Shown in pieces: positions 51,635 to 63,529 of a stretch of DNA of 64,000 nt (its first letter is position 1; each line of letters starts with the position of its first letter). Position numbers and translations under genes: made by a program. A model generated the notes under the pieces. It was not told where the DNA came from. It saw only the letters and a program-made list of their open reading frames with translations, and made no database searches. This DNA is from Pisaster brevispinus. Its lineage: Eukaryota; Echinodermata; Asteroidea; Forcipulatida; Asteriidae. The stretch is taken from positions 3,125,001 through 3,189,000 of the forward strand of contig JAMKCF010000002.1 of NCBI GenBank assembly GCA_023634235.1, given 5' to 3'.

Positions 51635-51800
51635 ATAACATTTTAAGTAATAAACCACAAGGGAAACTGACTGGGTAATTTTTTTATAGGCCGGATAGCT
51701 CAGTTGGTAGAGCGCCGGTACGTTAATCCTGCGGTCGTTGGTTCAAGTCCCACTCCAGTCAATTTTTCTTTGTTCAAACCCAAATCCATAACATTTTAAG
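51635..51800 (+). repeat. tRNA-Lys-derived SINE with 13-bp target-site duplications
   Basis: ATAACATTTTAAG at 51635-51647 and again at 51788-51800 flanks a 140-bp insert. The insert has a leader (AAACCACAAGGGAAACTGAC then TGGGTAATTTTTTT) and a tRNA-like head from 51689 (GATAGCTCAGTTGG A box, GGTTCAAGTCC B box, six of seven acceptor pairs), then the tail TTTTTCTTTGTTCAAACCC. The head resembles lysine tRNA. The duplications show a complete, LINE-style insertion. Confidence 0.8.
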
Positions 51801-52564
51801 CAGCATTAGTTAACCTCAGAATTTATCGCGGTAAATGAATCTCTAGTTCTTAATAATGTAATAAAAAACAAAATGTTTTCCTACCATACTCTAATTCCTT
51901 GACAAATAATTCCAAAAAGTAATGTAACTTTGATTGTCTCTTTGTTTGTCTAACTGTTTTATTTTCAAACTTTTTTGAAGCTACTTTTGTACAACTTACT
52001 TTATATATATATATATATACTAAATTATTTGGCAGGATATAAACAATATGTTTTGTGCACTTAAGATAAATAGAGAAATTTCTTTGAAGTTGTGCATTTT
52101 TGTTGAAAACAGATTTGTTTTCAATAGAAATTTCAATTACCTTGACGAATATCATTTCCAAAGGGAAATACTCTGCGTAGGTTATCATAGGCCCAGTATA
52201 TCGACCTTGCTTTAAGCATTACATTTCATATTTTAAAAGTACTTTGATTTCTTTATTACAAACAAGAACTGTTCAAATTTATAAATTGGAATGTCAATTT
52301 ATCAATAAATCTTCTAAAGTGGCACTGTTTTTTCACAGCCCCTGTTTGTGGAATCTTTCCCTAGGTGATTGCGATAGCAAAATTTCAATGTTTTAAACAT
52401 CAAGTAGTACTAATTGGTTTTTTGATGGGTCATCTGTATACTAATGAAATACATGTTGTGCGTTACTACTTTTCAAGGAACATGATTGCCTATTTTGTAA
52501 AATGTTATCAATTTTGTTTTGTTCTCAGGACGAATATCAGAACACTTGGAGTCGGTACGGTCCA

Positions 52565-52762
52565 CGTCACACAGGGCAATTTACAGGCAACCATTTCCAG
52601 GAAGAAAAAACCCCAAAACATTCACATGTCCGAGTTCCACATATGTGTCTTGGGGACAGTATGATCAAATAGACAATTTATGTTGTGCTCCTGAAGTGTT
52701 CCTTTTGCACGCAGTAAAGATGTTTGCCTCCAAGTTTCCCGAAAAACATGCCCTGTGTGACA
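52565..52762. mobile_element. MITE, TCACACGGGGCAATTT-ended family, copy 3
   Basis: Left end GTCACACAGGGCAATTTAC-AGGCAACC and right end CATGCCCTGTGTGAC are inverted and match copies at 6145 and 22099. It begins about 36 bases after a good splice acceptor (52528), so the longer open frames at 52519-52833 lie mostly in the element. Confidence 0.65.
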
Positions 52763-53067
52763 AGGCCTTTAGAATTGTAATATTAAAAGAAGAATATCAT
52801 TTACAATTCTCTAGTGAAAAAAAACCAATGTAAAGTACAAAAATATAAGCTGTTTCACTCTAAAGAACGTAGACCTGTATAGAGTTGAAGTTGCTTAAAA
52901 CCTGTATATGATAAAACATTAATAAATATTATTTTCAGCATATAGAAACATCAAAAAGGTTAAAGTCAGTCAGCAATTTATTGCTGAATAGAGAGTGTTT
53001 ACGTTTGTGCGAACAACTTTTTCTTACAGAAGTTATCTGCAAGTCTTTCTACCGACATAATTTTCAG

Positions 53068-53406
53068 GCTTGGAATTACACGGAGGCCACAGCCTCCATT
53101 GCCTTGGTCTTAGACCTCTTTTTGTTACAGTGATAATCTTTATGCTTTACACAATTCAAGGTAAATACTACAAACATACACAAAATAATAATGTTTTCTT
53201 TTGCTTAAGCACAAACATGATAAAACTTGTTATACTACATCTAAATCCAGCCCTTCTACCTGTCTAGGGGCAAGGCAGTTTTGCTTTATAGTAAAGTGCA
53301 CCTTTTGAGGGAAATTTGTTTTTCTACAGGACTGCTTTCAAAGGGCTTTATTTCAATGACCAGACGCATGATAGCAATTTCCTCATTTGACCCTGTGATG
53401 TATCAG
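53068..53406 (+). CDS. Two candidate exons in phase, product unrecognised
   Basis: Segment 1 starts at 53068 after ATAATTTTCAG; segment 2 starts at 53330 after TTTTTCTACAG. Two readings are phase-consistent. With donors GTAAAT (53161) and GTGAGC (53407), a hydrophobic PLFVTVIIFMLYTIQ joins to LLSKGFISMTRRMIAISSFD. With an earlier donor GTGATA (about 53151), AWNYTEATASIALVLDLFLL joins to QTAFKGLYFNDQTHDSN and stops. The second reading would follow the phase of the exons at 51010 and 52529. Neither is recognised. A real gene is plausible but the model is open. Confidence 0.25.
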
Positions 53407-54044
53407 GTGAGCAGTGTTTTTCAACTTGTAAGAAAAAGCTGGTGCACCATCAAGCTTTCTGTGGCACCCGCCACGTTTAAGAAGCCACCAAGGTTTGAAA
53501 TCCGTCTGCCCAATTCCCCCCCCCCCTCCCACTTTTTTCATGTTCATGCTTTTCAGAGTTCAAATGCAATCTCTGAAAACCTTTGCTCAAAGAAGTGGCC
53601 ATCACCTCAAAGTGCATCACCTTGATCAAAAAGCATGTAAAATCAAAAATATTTCCTGGCCCTTAGGCGGGCCACAGACCCCACAGCATAAAGACTTTGC
53701 CCTCGCATAGCTCCCCCCCCCCCCCCTACATCAACCTTAAATTTTCAAAGTTGGAGGACACTGGATGAGTAAATATATAACTGCTCAGTTTACATGTAAA
53801 TCTTTGACTCGGCAATTAATATTTTAGTTACCTGAATTTCCCCTGTCTTTTAAAGGAATTTCATTTTTGATTTTTAATTCCCGGAAAGTATGATAAAAAC
53901 AAAACCTTTGTTTACTCTTGATATTATAATAGGTACATTTTCTTTATCTCTATACTTGAGTAGAAAATAGACAACCACACAAATAGTGTTTGTTTTAAAA
54001 GAGTTCCAACTAAACTGCAGAGCTCACGTGGGTTTTTTCTTCAG

Positions 54045-54118
54045 TAATTAAAACCTTTAACAAAATTATTAGCATGTAGAAGTTAAAACCTTTAACAAAA
54101 TTATTAGCATGTAGACTT
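54045..54118 (+). repeat. Tandem duplication of a 37-bp unit
   Basis: TTAAAACCTTTAACAAAATT-ATTAGCATGTAGA occurs twice in succession with almost no change. Positions 53407-54445 otherwise hold no supportable feature. Confidence 0.85.
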
Positions 54119-54445
54119 ATGTCATTTTTTTGATAGTCTATGTCTATTTTAAAGTTGTAGGTTTGACTTGATCCCATCAGAGGAATGCTTTGAATTGCTA
54201 CAGCTATTACAATCAGTGAATTGTCCAAGCATTAGTTCTAAGAGATGTGTATGAAAGAAAAGATGTTCAAAAATTTACTTGCATCTGTGTCCTGCGTAAT
54301 CTTAATTCAGGCTTGCAATGTACATCTTTCATTCAAAACCATGATGTCAATGGTATTGAATGCTCATGTATAAGTAATAAGGGAGAAATGCATATTGCGA
54401 CCCCTGTCAAAATGAATTTCATTAATAGACTTCTAGAAACTAATC

Positions 54446-57400
54446 TCATCTTGCTTCTGTGGCCTTCTCCAGCAGAGCTGCCGTTGTAATTCCACCCAAA
54501 ATGTCCAGTTGCGATATTGTCACTCCAAGCTGATTGGTTGCCCAGTTCACCATCTCCAGGGCAACCAAAGAATCCACACCGTAGTTCACCATAGGCTGGG
54601 TGACATCAATTGCATCATCTGACATACACAGGAGATCGGCCATCTTGGATTTGATGCTGGTTTCTAAGTCTGCAATGTCCATGCTGCTAGCATCGCTGGA
54701 TGAGGATTTGTTGCCGAGTGCAGCCAAATGGTGGAACTTGAGCATGGATTTATAGCAGAATTGCTGAGTCGCTCCCCATTCCTGAAGGTAAACAACAATA
54801 TAATGCATGTTATAGATAATGTTGTCGAATAATCAAGAGTTAAAGTAGTCTTGTTTTCAAGATGCTCCTACGGTTGTATTGTTAACAAAATCACAGCCAA
54901 CAGAGGGCACATCCTACAAAACAGCACTGTCTGTCAGCATTGTTTTCTTTTCTTAACTATTACAACGGGAGTGTCTTTGAACCAAGACACTCAATGGAAC
55001 ATGCATCTTTCTTGTATGATATTGAGGTCCTTTTTTCACTAAAAAAAAACCCCAGATTTAAAACTCCACTTCTTTGTATCACATGATTACACTGAACAAT
55101 TGACCAAAAAAGTAATTTTGTACTTTTTTTGTGTACACTAAGTAGTCCGAACATTATTTTGAAGACAGTGTAAAAACAAAAGGCTTTGGCGATTTCCCTG
55201 ACTCTTTCAAATTGAGCTTTATTAGACATGTAATTGTAGTTGGTTGGTTTGATTGACCTTTTTTTATAGAACTAGTCAACATAAAATCTTAAAGTTATTT
55301 TAATAGACAAACCTGATTGGCAAGGCAGACTGTTGGGAGGTCTCCACGTGACAGCAGCTGACCAAGTACCTGAAGGAACTCATCTACATACAGCTGGTGG
55401 TTTCCCTTCATAGCTAGAACCTTGACTGTTTGGCCTTTGTCCTCTAGATACCCTGCCCCTTTGACAGGTGCAAGTTGCACAGAGAGAGCTGGTAGTCCAT
55501 CCTTGTGCCTCTTCTCGGCCAGAGCATCGAGGTATGCATTAGCAGCACAGTAACATGGCTGTGCCGGATGTCCCCAAGTAGTAGAGATTGAGGATAGCAT
55601 GAAGAAGATGTCAAGTTGATCATGCTGAGTCAGATCATGGAGGATTTTGGCTCCAGTTGCCTTGGCACCCAGGATTCGGCTCATCTGATTGGTCGTGATA
55701 TCTGGAAGGTTCTCTTCCTCAATAACGCCTGCCAGGTGAAAGACACCTCTGATTGGGGGGACTCGTTTATCGTCACGAAGCTTCTCTAGCATTTTGTTCA
55801 CACTCTGTCTGTTTGAGATATCTAGTGAGTACTCCTTCAGGTTGACTTTGTTGTGCTTTAGGTAGCTCACAGTCCTCTTTGCAGCAGCCGTCTTTGCCCC
55901 TTTCCTGGAGATAAGAATGATATGCTTGGCCCCATTCTGGCACAACCATCTTGAAAGAGCTTGGCCAATTCCTCCAAATCCACCAGTAACTATGTATGTC
56001 CCGTTTGATTTGAACTGACTAAGAGGAAGTTTAACCTCAGCTGGCTGGAAACCTTCTGGCACTTCAAAGACGATCTTGCCAATGTGAGCTCCCTTTGACA
56101 TCATACGGAATGTCTCCTTCAGGTTGGCAAGTGGTTGCACAGTAGTAGGAATCGGCTTCAGCTTGTTCTCGTTGAACAGTTGAACAACTTTTCGCATTAT
56201 ACCTTGCACCGTGGCTGGTCGCTGCCGCATCAAGACATCGACTTGGCAGGAATTGAAGGATTTGTTCTCCAAGAAAAAACCCATAGGGATGCTGGAGCTC
56301 TGCAAGATGTCACGTTTACCAATCTCACAAAAACGTCCGCCTGGCCCAAGCAGTGAGATACCAGTTTGAAGGAGCTTTCCAGAGAGTGAGTTCAGAATGA
56401 CATCTACTCCTCGACCATTGGTCCATTCCATTACATCATCATGAAAACGGGCAGTACGTGAATCACTAACCATCTCAACACCAACATGTTTTCTCAAGTA
56501 GGTCCTCTTCTCCTCTGTTCCTGCAGTGCAGATGATCTTTGCACCGATCATCTTCGCGATCTGAATGGCTGCGAGACCAACTCCCCCACAGGCTGAGTGA
56601 ATCAGAACTGTCTCATCTTTTTTCAAGTTGGCTCTTTCAATCAGGCTGAGGTATGCTGTCACGAAAACTACTCCAATGCTAGAACTTTCCAGAAAGTCAA
56701 GATTATCGGGCTTGTTGACAGTGAGTTTAGCATCACAGATTGCATGTGAGGCAAAGCAGCTTTTTCCAAATGCTATCACCTCGTCACCAATCCGTACACC
56801 AGATACTCTTGAACCAATCTCAACCACAACACCAGAACACTCAATACCGAATGAGGGATGTGTGTCATTTTCCAATCCTTCAAGAAGCCCCAACGCCATC
56901 ATGACATCTTTGAAATTGAGAGGTGCAGCTTTCACCTTAATCTTTACATGACCTGAAGGAACTTCAAAGTCCTGGACATCATGGAATGCCAAGTCATCAA
57001 TGGATGCACCTTTGCCTGCTTTACCTTTTAGGTCTTGCTCAACACGCCACTTTGTCGACTCGGTGGTTTTGATGTTGTTCAAATCTTGGTGCATAACGCG
57101 GGGGACGTACCTCCCCTTCCGTAGGACAATCTCACGCTCAGCAAGGCTGCTGTCGTTCATCAGTCTAAGTAATTCTTGAACATTTTCAGCAAGTGAGTTC
57201 TCAGGGTCGAAATCTACTGCACAAATTGACATCCCTGGGATCTGGTTACTGACAGCTCGAGTCAAACCAACAGCCAGAGAACCATTTGGCATAGTACAGT
57301 CCATGTTTGCACCTTTCGTCAGGACCCACACCCGTTTGACAGCTTCTGGGTATGACTCCACTGCCTGAAAGAGTCTCAGGAGTGCATGAGCCTTGGAATC

Positions 57401-60400
57401 TCCATCACTGTAGATGTACATCACCTCCATTGGAGAGTCCGAGTGTTCGCTGAAAAGACGATCCAGTGACTTGGATTCAGAAAAAGTATGAATCTGAACC
57501 TCGCCATGATAAAAGGGAAGAAACTCTGAAGAGAACCTGTTGTTTTCTTCTCGAACAATAATCATCTTGTCTTGCTTGATGACCTCCCTAGGGCATTCTT
57601 GTTCTGAAAGTGATGATTTCCGCCCTGCAAAAATGCAGTGGAAGAACTCATTTGGTGAAGATGCAGATTGAATATCTTTTAGGCCGACTTGACTCATTGT
57701 GTCCAACCAGCCCTGGCGATCCATCCAGCATCGCTCCTTACGGAAGTCATCAAATACCCAGCAAACATCCAAAGCTCCAAACCACAGCTCAGTCAGGTAG
57801 TGTGTGTTGGTACCCTCTATGATAAACATCAGTCCATCTGGGCTTAACAAGTTACTCATGTAAGCTGTGCTGTGTTGTACATTCACTGCTGCATGCAACG
57901 TGTCCAGACAGACTATCACATCAAAGCTCCCTGGTACAAACCCTTGTTCATCAATGTCTCTTTCAATATCTATCTGCTTGTACTGGATAAACGGAAATTC
58001 TTTCAAATTTTCCTGAGCCTGCTGGAAGAAAGTCGCACTCACGTCTGTGAAAACATACTCCATTCTCTTCTCTACTCCCATGTCTTTAAGTGGGTTGGCA
58101 ATGAAGCGTGTCAATCCTCCAATACGAGCACCGAGTTCCAGAACTCGAACAACCTTCTTGTGTTTAGCAGCTTCCTTGATAGCACTGACAACTGCTTCTG
58201 CCCCAGCTCTGTAGTACAGCCTGGTACTCAGTGAGTCATAGAAGTACCTGTCAAGGCCTTCTGCACAGAACATGATTGGAACTGCAGTTTGTGGGTCCCG
58301 TAGTGTATTGGGAAGAACATCTCCAAGACTCTTTATCAGACTGACCTCAGAATCAAGCTCAGGGACATGTTCAAGAATCTTGTCCAAGACTGATGGAATG
58401 TTGTTGTATGGGATGGATTTGCTGGATTTGCTTTCGGCGATGGTCTGGAACCGATCCATGTACTTGACGTAACTCTTCCCCTGAGCACGCTCTTCCAGAG
58501 GGACTGTCTCGATGGCATGTCGGATATAGGAAACACAGACACCTTCAATATCATCAAGTACTTCTTCAGCTCGTTTGATGGCGTTCAATTCATCCCCATA
58601 TACCTCCTGAAGATTACTCTCCTTGAAGACTTCGGTAACAACTGATGTCGGCAAGGTGTTAGCTGAGACTGGTTGCCACTGCGTTGTGTAGATACACGAT
58701 TCAATAGGGACATCAGATTGATTGCCATTGAAGTTCTGTGCTTGAAATCCCTTAACAGAAGCAAGACTTACACCCTTTTCAGTTGCAATGGTAATATCAG
58801 CTGAGAGGAGCATGCTGTCACAGTCGATTATTCTAGTGTAGGCCAGAAGCTTCTCACCGGATGGAATAGACTCTGCAGACATCTCAAGAGAATCGATATG
58901 CACCGGGAGGTACATGGCGCTGCTTGAACCTACTGCAGAAAGAACAAGTTGGAATGTAGCATCAAGATGGGCTACTTGTATTCTCTGCTTGTTGTCTGGA
59001 ACCGGCTGGAGGATAGCAAGTGCCTCACCATCACCCAGATACATCTTTTCCACCATCTGGAAAGCGGGTCCATAGCTGAGTCCTACATCTTGAAGGCGCT
59101 CATAAAAGACCTCACTAGTGACCTCAGTCAGGCATCTCTCGGTGATTTTCTCAAGTGGAATAAAATTGTCCTCTTTGGAGCTGGTACTGGTCTGAGCATT
59201 GCTGTGCTCATTGCCTTCACATGTGACCTGCATCACTGCTCCATCTTTCTCCAACCCAAGCTTCAGATTGCACTTCTTGGAGTCAGAATCTTCAGGCCAT
59301 GGTAGAACACGGGTGAAGTTGATGTTCTTCAAAGCTGGCATCTCTGTCTCAGAAAATGTCATCTGAATCATATGTTCAATGTAGCCAGCTCCAGGGAATA
59401 CAACCCGGTTTCCAACCACGTGGTCAGCTAAGAAGGGGAACATCTCCAAAGTAAGGTTACCACTCTGTCCCTTGAAGGTACGGTCATCTAACCCAAGACG
59501 ACGTTTCTGCCTGTCTTCAGTTTCTAGCCAGAAGGATTGATGTTGCCATGGATATGTGGGAACTGGTGCCCATTCTGCTGTATTATGAGTTAGGCAGGAC
59601 CAGTCGAGGGAAACGCCACTGGTGTAGAGAGTACCAATGGCACGCTGGATGCTGTGAAGGTCATCTTTGTCTCGCAAGCTTGAGTTGATGGTAGTAGGTG
59701 GGTGTTTTGGGTCCAAGCCACGGGCAATTTGTTTGACTGACGACAGAAGTGTGTTTGATGCAGCAATTTCCAGAAAGACATCAGCTTTTGTCTCTTGGAG
59801 AATGGCTTCGATAGCAGGCTGGAAAAGAACGGCGTTTCGGATGTTGCTCCACCAGTAATCAGTTCCGAAGCTTGCATCATAGTATTCACCTGTCACTGTA
59901 GAGTAGAAAGGAACAGTTCTCTTGCCAACCGCACTTTTTACCACACCTTCCATGGCCGTTGAAAATGGCTCTTTGATTGGGTCCATCTCAGGAGTATGGA
60001 AGGCACAAGTTACTCGAAGTTGCTTAGCCTTTCCTGGGTTTTGCTCCACAACTGTAGCTACAACTTCACAATTGCCTGCAAGGGTTATTGCACCTGGTGC
60101 ATTGACTGCAGCGATGTAGAGATTGTCATGCTCCAGACACATTTGCTCAGCTTGCTCTCTTGTAGCTCTTAGAGCAGCCATTCTTCCTGTACCTGTCTGC
60201 TTGGCTTGTGCGTGGCTACGGTGATAAATAACAGCTACAGCTTCCTCTAGAGTCAGACCACCACAGGCATATGCGGCAGAAATCTCACCAAGACTGTGTC
60301 CAACAACAACATCGGGTTGAACTCCCCAGTGCTGCCACTGGTGAAAGAGTGCCACCTGAATGAACATTATGGCTGGCTGGATGACCTCAACTTGACCCAA

Positions 60401-62196
60401 GGCATCTTCCACAGAGGTATAAGGTGATGCCTCTGTGATATTGTTTTCATCCTTGAACAACCCGCAGTATTCCAGCAGAGACCAACCAGACATCCTTTGG
60501 AAGATTTTGTCGCAGGAATCGATGGCCTCTCTGAATATAATCTCAGAGCTGTACAACTTGCGGCCCATATCTACCCACTGCTGCCCCTGTCCTGGAAACA
60601 CGAAACAGACCTTCGGTTTCCCTTGAGGCGCTGTTCCAGTCACTGCAGCTTCAGATCCAGCACCTTCAAGAAATCCCTCCAGAGTCTGTCTACAAGAGGA
60701 GCTTGAATTAGCTATGATGGCCATGCGGTATGGGTGGTGCTCCCTTCGTGTTGCTTGCCAAGAGGCTACGTGAAGAGCATCAGTGTCACAGTTGAAGTCT
60801 AGCCACTTCTTGGTAAGGTCTCTCAGGGCATCACCAGATTTAGCTGACAGTGGCAGAATGATTGGTCGGCCAACGTTTTCTTCGTCTCCAAACTTCCAGC
60901 CAGCTGTATCTGCAGTTATGGCGTTCGTGGTTGATTTTGGAGCATTCTGGAATATCATGTGAGCAACTGCTCCCGCAAAACCAAAGCTGTTCAGTCCAAT
61001 GGTGTACTGGTCAATATTGGTCTCATCTTTGGTGCTCTCCATTGGCTCCAGGGTAGTCTGAACTTTCAGATTAAGTTCTTGAAGGTCAATCTTTGGGTTT
61101 GGTTCATTGTAATTAATGGTGGGGACCAGCATCTTTTTCTCAAGCATAAGGGCTACTTTTATGGCAGCTGTTATACCAGCAGCACATTCACTGTGGCCAA
61201 AGTTACTCTTGACAGATCCTATCTTAACTGGGCTGTCCTTCAGGGGACCAAATGTGCGACCAATGGCCCCGGCTTCAATGGGATCCCCAACTGGAGTTCC
61301 TGTGCCATGTGCTTCTACATACTGGACGGAGGACAATGGGACACCAGAGCGTTCGTAGGCGTTTTTCATTACCATCTCTTGGGCAGGTGCGGAAGGCATC
61401 GTAAGACTCTTGCTGAAGCCATTTGCTGCAATTGCACTACCTCTGATGACGGCATACACGTGGTCATTTTCAGCTAGAGCTGCATCTAGCGGCTTCAGAA
61501 TGAACGCTCCAAACCCCTCACTTCGCACGTACCCCTTGGCAGTATCAGAGAATGGGCAACACTTTCCCTCTGGAGAGAGGACACCAAGAGCGCTGAACCC
61601 CACAGTTACCTCGGGTAGGAGGAGCGTGTTGCAGCCACCTGCAACAGCTGAAGTGCATTCACCATCCCAGATGGCATTACAGGCTACGTGCATGGCTGTC
61701 ATGGATGAGGCGCAGGCAGTGTCCACTACGTAGGAGGGTCCACGAAGGTCAAAGGCATAGGAGATACGGTTAGCCACTGCAGAATGACCAACACCTGTGT
61801 GGGTGTAGGGGTTAGTCAGAGATGTTTCCATGATCATGATTGGGTAGTCCATCATTCCAACCCCGATGTAGACGCCACAGGATTCGCCAAGTGTGCTTGG
61901 GATGATACCAGCGTCCTCGAATGCCTCATAGGTGACCTCGAGTATATGGCGCTGTTGAGGGTCCATGGAGCTAGCCTCACGAGGGGATATCTTAAAGAAG
62001 GTGTTGTCGAACTTGTCAATGTCTTTGACGAAACCACAGCGTTTTGTTACCATCTTACTGTGGTTGGTTTGATCAGGATCGTGGAATGACTCTAGGGACC
62101 ATCTGTCGGGAGGCACCTCGCTGATCATGTCTTCACCTTGAACGATGGCATCCCAGAAAGCCTTCGGAGAGTCCACTCCACCAGGCATGCGGCAGC
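54446..62196 (-). CDS. Highly reducing type I polyketide synthase (5' end missing)
   Basis: Two exons, 62196-55313 and 54781-54446, join in phase (intron CAG|GTTTGT...CTTCAG|GAA). Counting from the first visible Met, domains are as follows. Ketosynthase 1-420: Cys 159 in DTACASS, His 294 in EAHGTGT, His 332 in NFGHS. Acyltransferase about 530-830: FPGQGQQW, Ser 632 in GHSLGE, CAFH at 729-731, suggesting malonyl use. Dehydratase about 915-1170: His 923, Asp 1076. Methyltransferase-like about 1310-1530: LELGARIGG. Enoylreductase about 1730-2040: GGVGLAA. Ketoreductase about 2065-2280: GGFGGIG, Tyr 2213, Asn 2217. ACP in the last exon: GVDSLVAL with the phosphopantetheine Ser. There is no thioesterase; the protein ends GGITTAALLEKATEAR. 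It should build and reduce a malonyl-derived chain iteratively in the cytosol. The exon opens at (G)CRMPGGV, so only the first KS residues are missing. Confidence 0.92.
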
Positions 62197-62340
62197 CTGT
62201 AAGAAAGAAGTAAAATCAAAACTGCATGTTACTTCAAAAATTGTGGGGGAAAAGTGCAACATTGATATACTGCAGAAAAGGGCTCTTTAAAAACCCTTCT
62301 GGTGTTATACACTGCAAAAACCATGGGTGGTGTCACATAT

Positions 62341-62466
62341 AAATACCGAGAGAGAATCAATTTAAACATCAAAGTGTGTTAAAATAACACAAATGTAATT
62401 GTGTTGGCAGAAATTAATGTTATTTTAACACCCTATAATGTAAATTTTGATTCTCTATTTTTGGTA
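62341..62466. mobile_element. Palindromic MITE, GTGTTAAAATAACAC family, copy 2
   Basis: ATACCGAGAGAGAATCAA and GTGTTAAAATAACAC are inverted at the other end as GTTATTTTAACACCC and TTGATTCTCTATTTTTGGTAT. Matches the core of 22690-22800. It lies upstream of the visible PKS exon, probably within its first intron. Positions 62467-63067 show no further feature; no N-terminal ketosynthase exon was found there. Confidence 0.7.
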
Positions 62467-63067
62467 TCAATATTTGACAACATAACTGATGTCATTCGTA
62501 TCGATGTCCGTAGTATCACTTTCTTCAAATTGCTGTAGGAAGTATTTGCGAAATGCATATACTATGTCATTGAATGCCAACACTTCCGGATCAGTGTCAT
62601 CGTAGGTTGTGTAAACATGATGTGTGCTTCTGTTACTTGTCTCGTGACAACACCCACGATGTCAAGTTTAGCACCCCAGTTCTTGCAGTGTAGCAACATC
62701 GATTTTACCCCCTTCTATTCCAAGCAATGTAAATATACCATGGCTTTATCGGTGAAAAGGTTTGTTCTTAATGTCATGGTTCTGCTTACTATAAGCAAAG
62801 AGTCTGCGCTTACAGAAGCAGGGAAATCCGTGCTTTCGTCAAGAGTATTTCACAGGGTATCAGGGAATTTTTGCTCATGCACGTGCGTACTCCATATGCA
62901 TTTTCGCTTACACAGCTTTGCGCAGAAATTCAGCGCTTCCACAGTAAGCGGAGAATGGTTATCCGAAGCGCGAAATTCGGCGGTAAGCAGACCAATGAAA
63001 TTGAGCACTTGGTAATACAAAAAGTGTGGTTGTACGTTCCAGGGCATTCTATGGCACACGAAGATCA

Positions 63068-63243
63068 GGGCCCAACATAGAGCTGCTTAAGCAGAAAATA
63101 CTGCTTGACATTTTTCTGCTAAGCACAACAAAGCAGGATACGATTTACATTTTGTACTTGTAAAATTGTAACATTATTCTGGTAAACATAATTTTGTTGT
63201 GCTTAGTAACTTTTTATGCTTAATCAGCTCTATGAAACTGGGC
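63068..63243. mobile_element. TGGGCCCAATTTCATAGAGC-type MITE, copy
   Basis: GGGCCCAACATAGAGCTGCT at the left and CAGCTCTATGAAACTGGGCC at the right are inverted. The interior has TTCTGCTAAGCACAACA and TTATTCTGGTAAACATAATT. The next copy follows within five bases. Confidence 0.75.
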
Positions 63244-63247
63244 CATG

Positions 63248-63466
63248 GACCCAATTTCATAGAGCTGCTTAAGCAGCAAATTAAGCTTAACAATTTCCTG
63301 CTAAGCAGAAATGAGCAGGATACCACTACCATGTCACATGTACAATTTGGACCAGTAACAAATTGTACATGTGACATGGTAGTTTGGCTGGTAACCTTAT
63401 TCTGGTAAGCAACATTTTACTGCTTAGCAAATTTTTGTGTTTAAGCAGCTCTTTGAAATTGAGCCC
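63248..63466. mobile_element. TGGGCCCAATTTCATAGAGC-type MITE, adjacent copy
   Basis: GACCCAATTTCATAGAGCTG and GCAGCTCTTTGAAATTGAGC end the element. The centre holds a strong palindrome, ACATGTACAATTTG with CAAATTGTACATGTGACATG. Immediately adjoins the copy at 63068-63243. Confidence 0.75.
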
Positions 63467-63529
63467 AGGTCTCACCCTTACCACCCTAGGCAATATTTCT
63501 TTCTGAATGTGCGAGAAGACTGTCTCCAA

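Noticed and set aside
52519..52833. 104-codon plus-strand frame
   Set aside because: Most of it lies in a MITE (52565-52762) and its frame does not follow the phase of the exon at 51010.
55295..55312. PKS ending VCLLK at an in-frame stop
   Set aside because: A good donor lies just before it, and the next exon supplies an in-phase ACP, so the stop is intronic.
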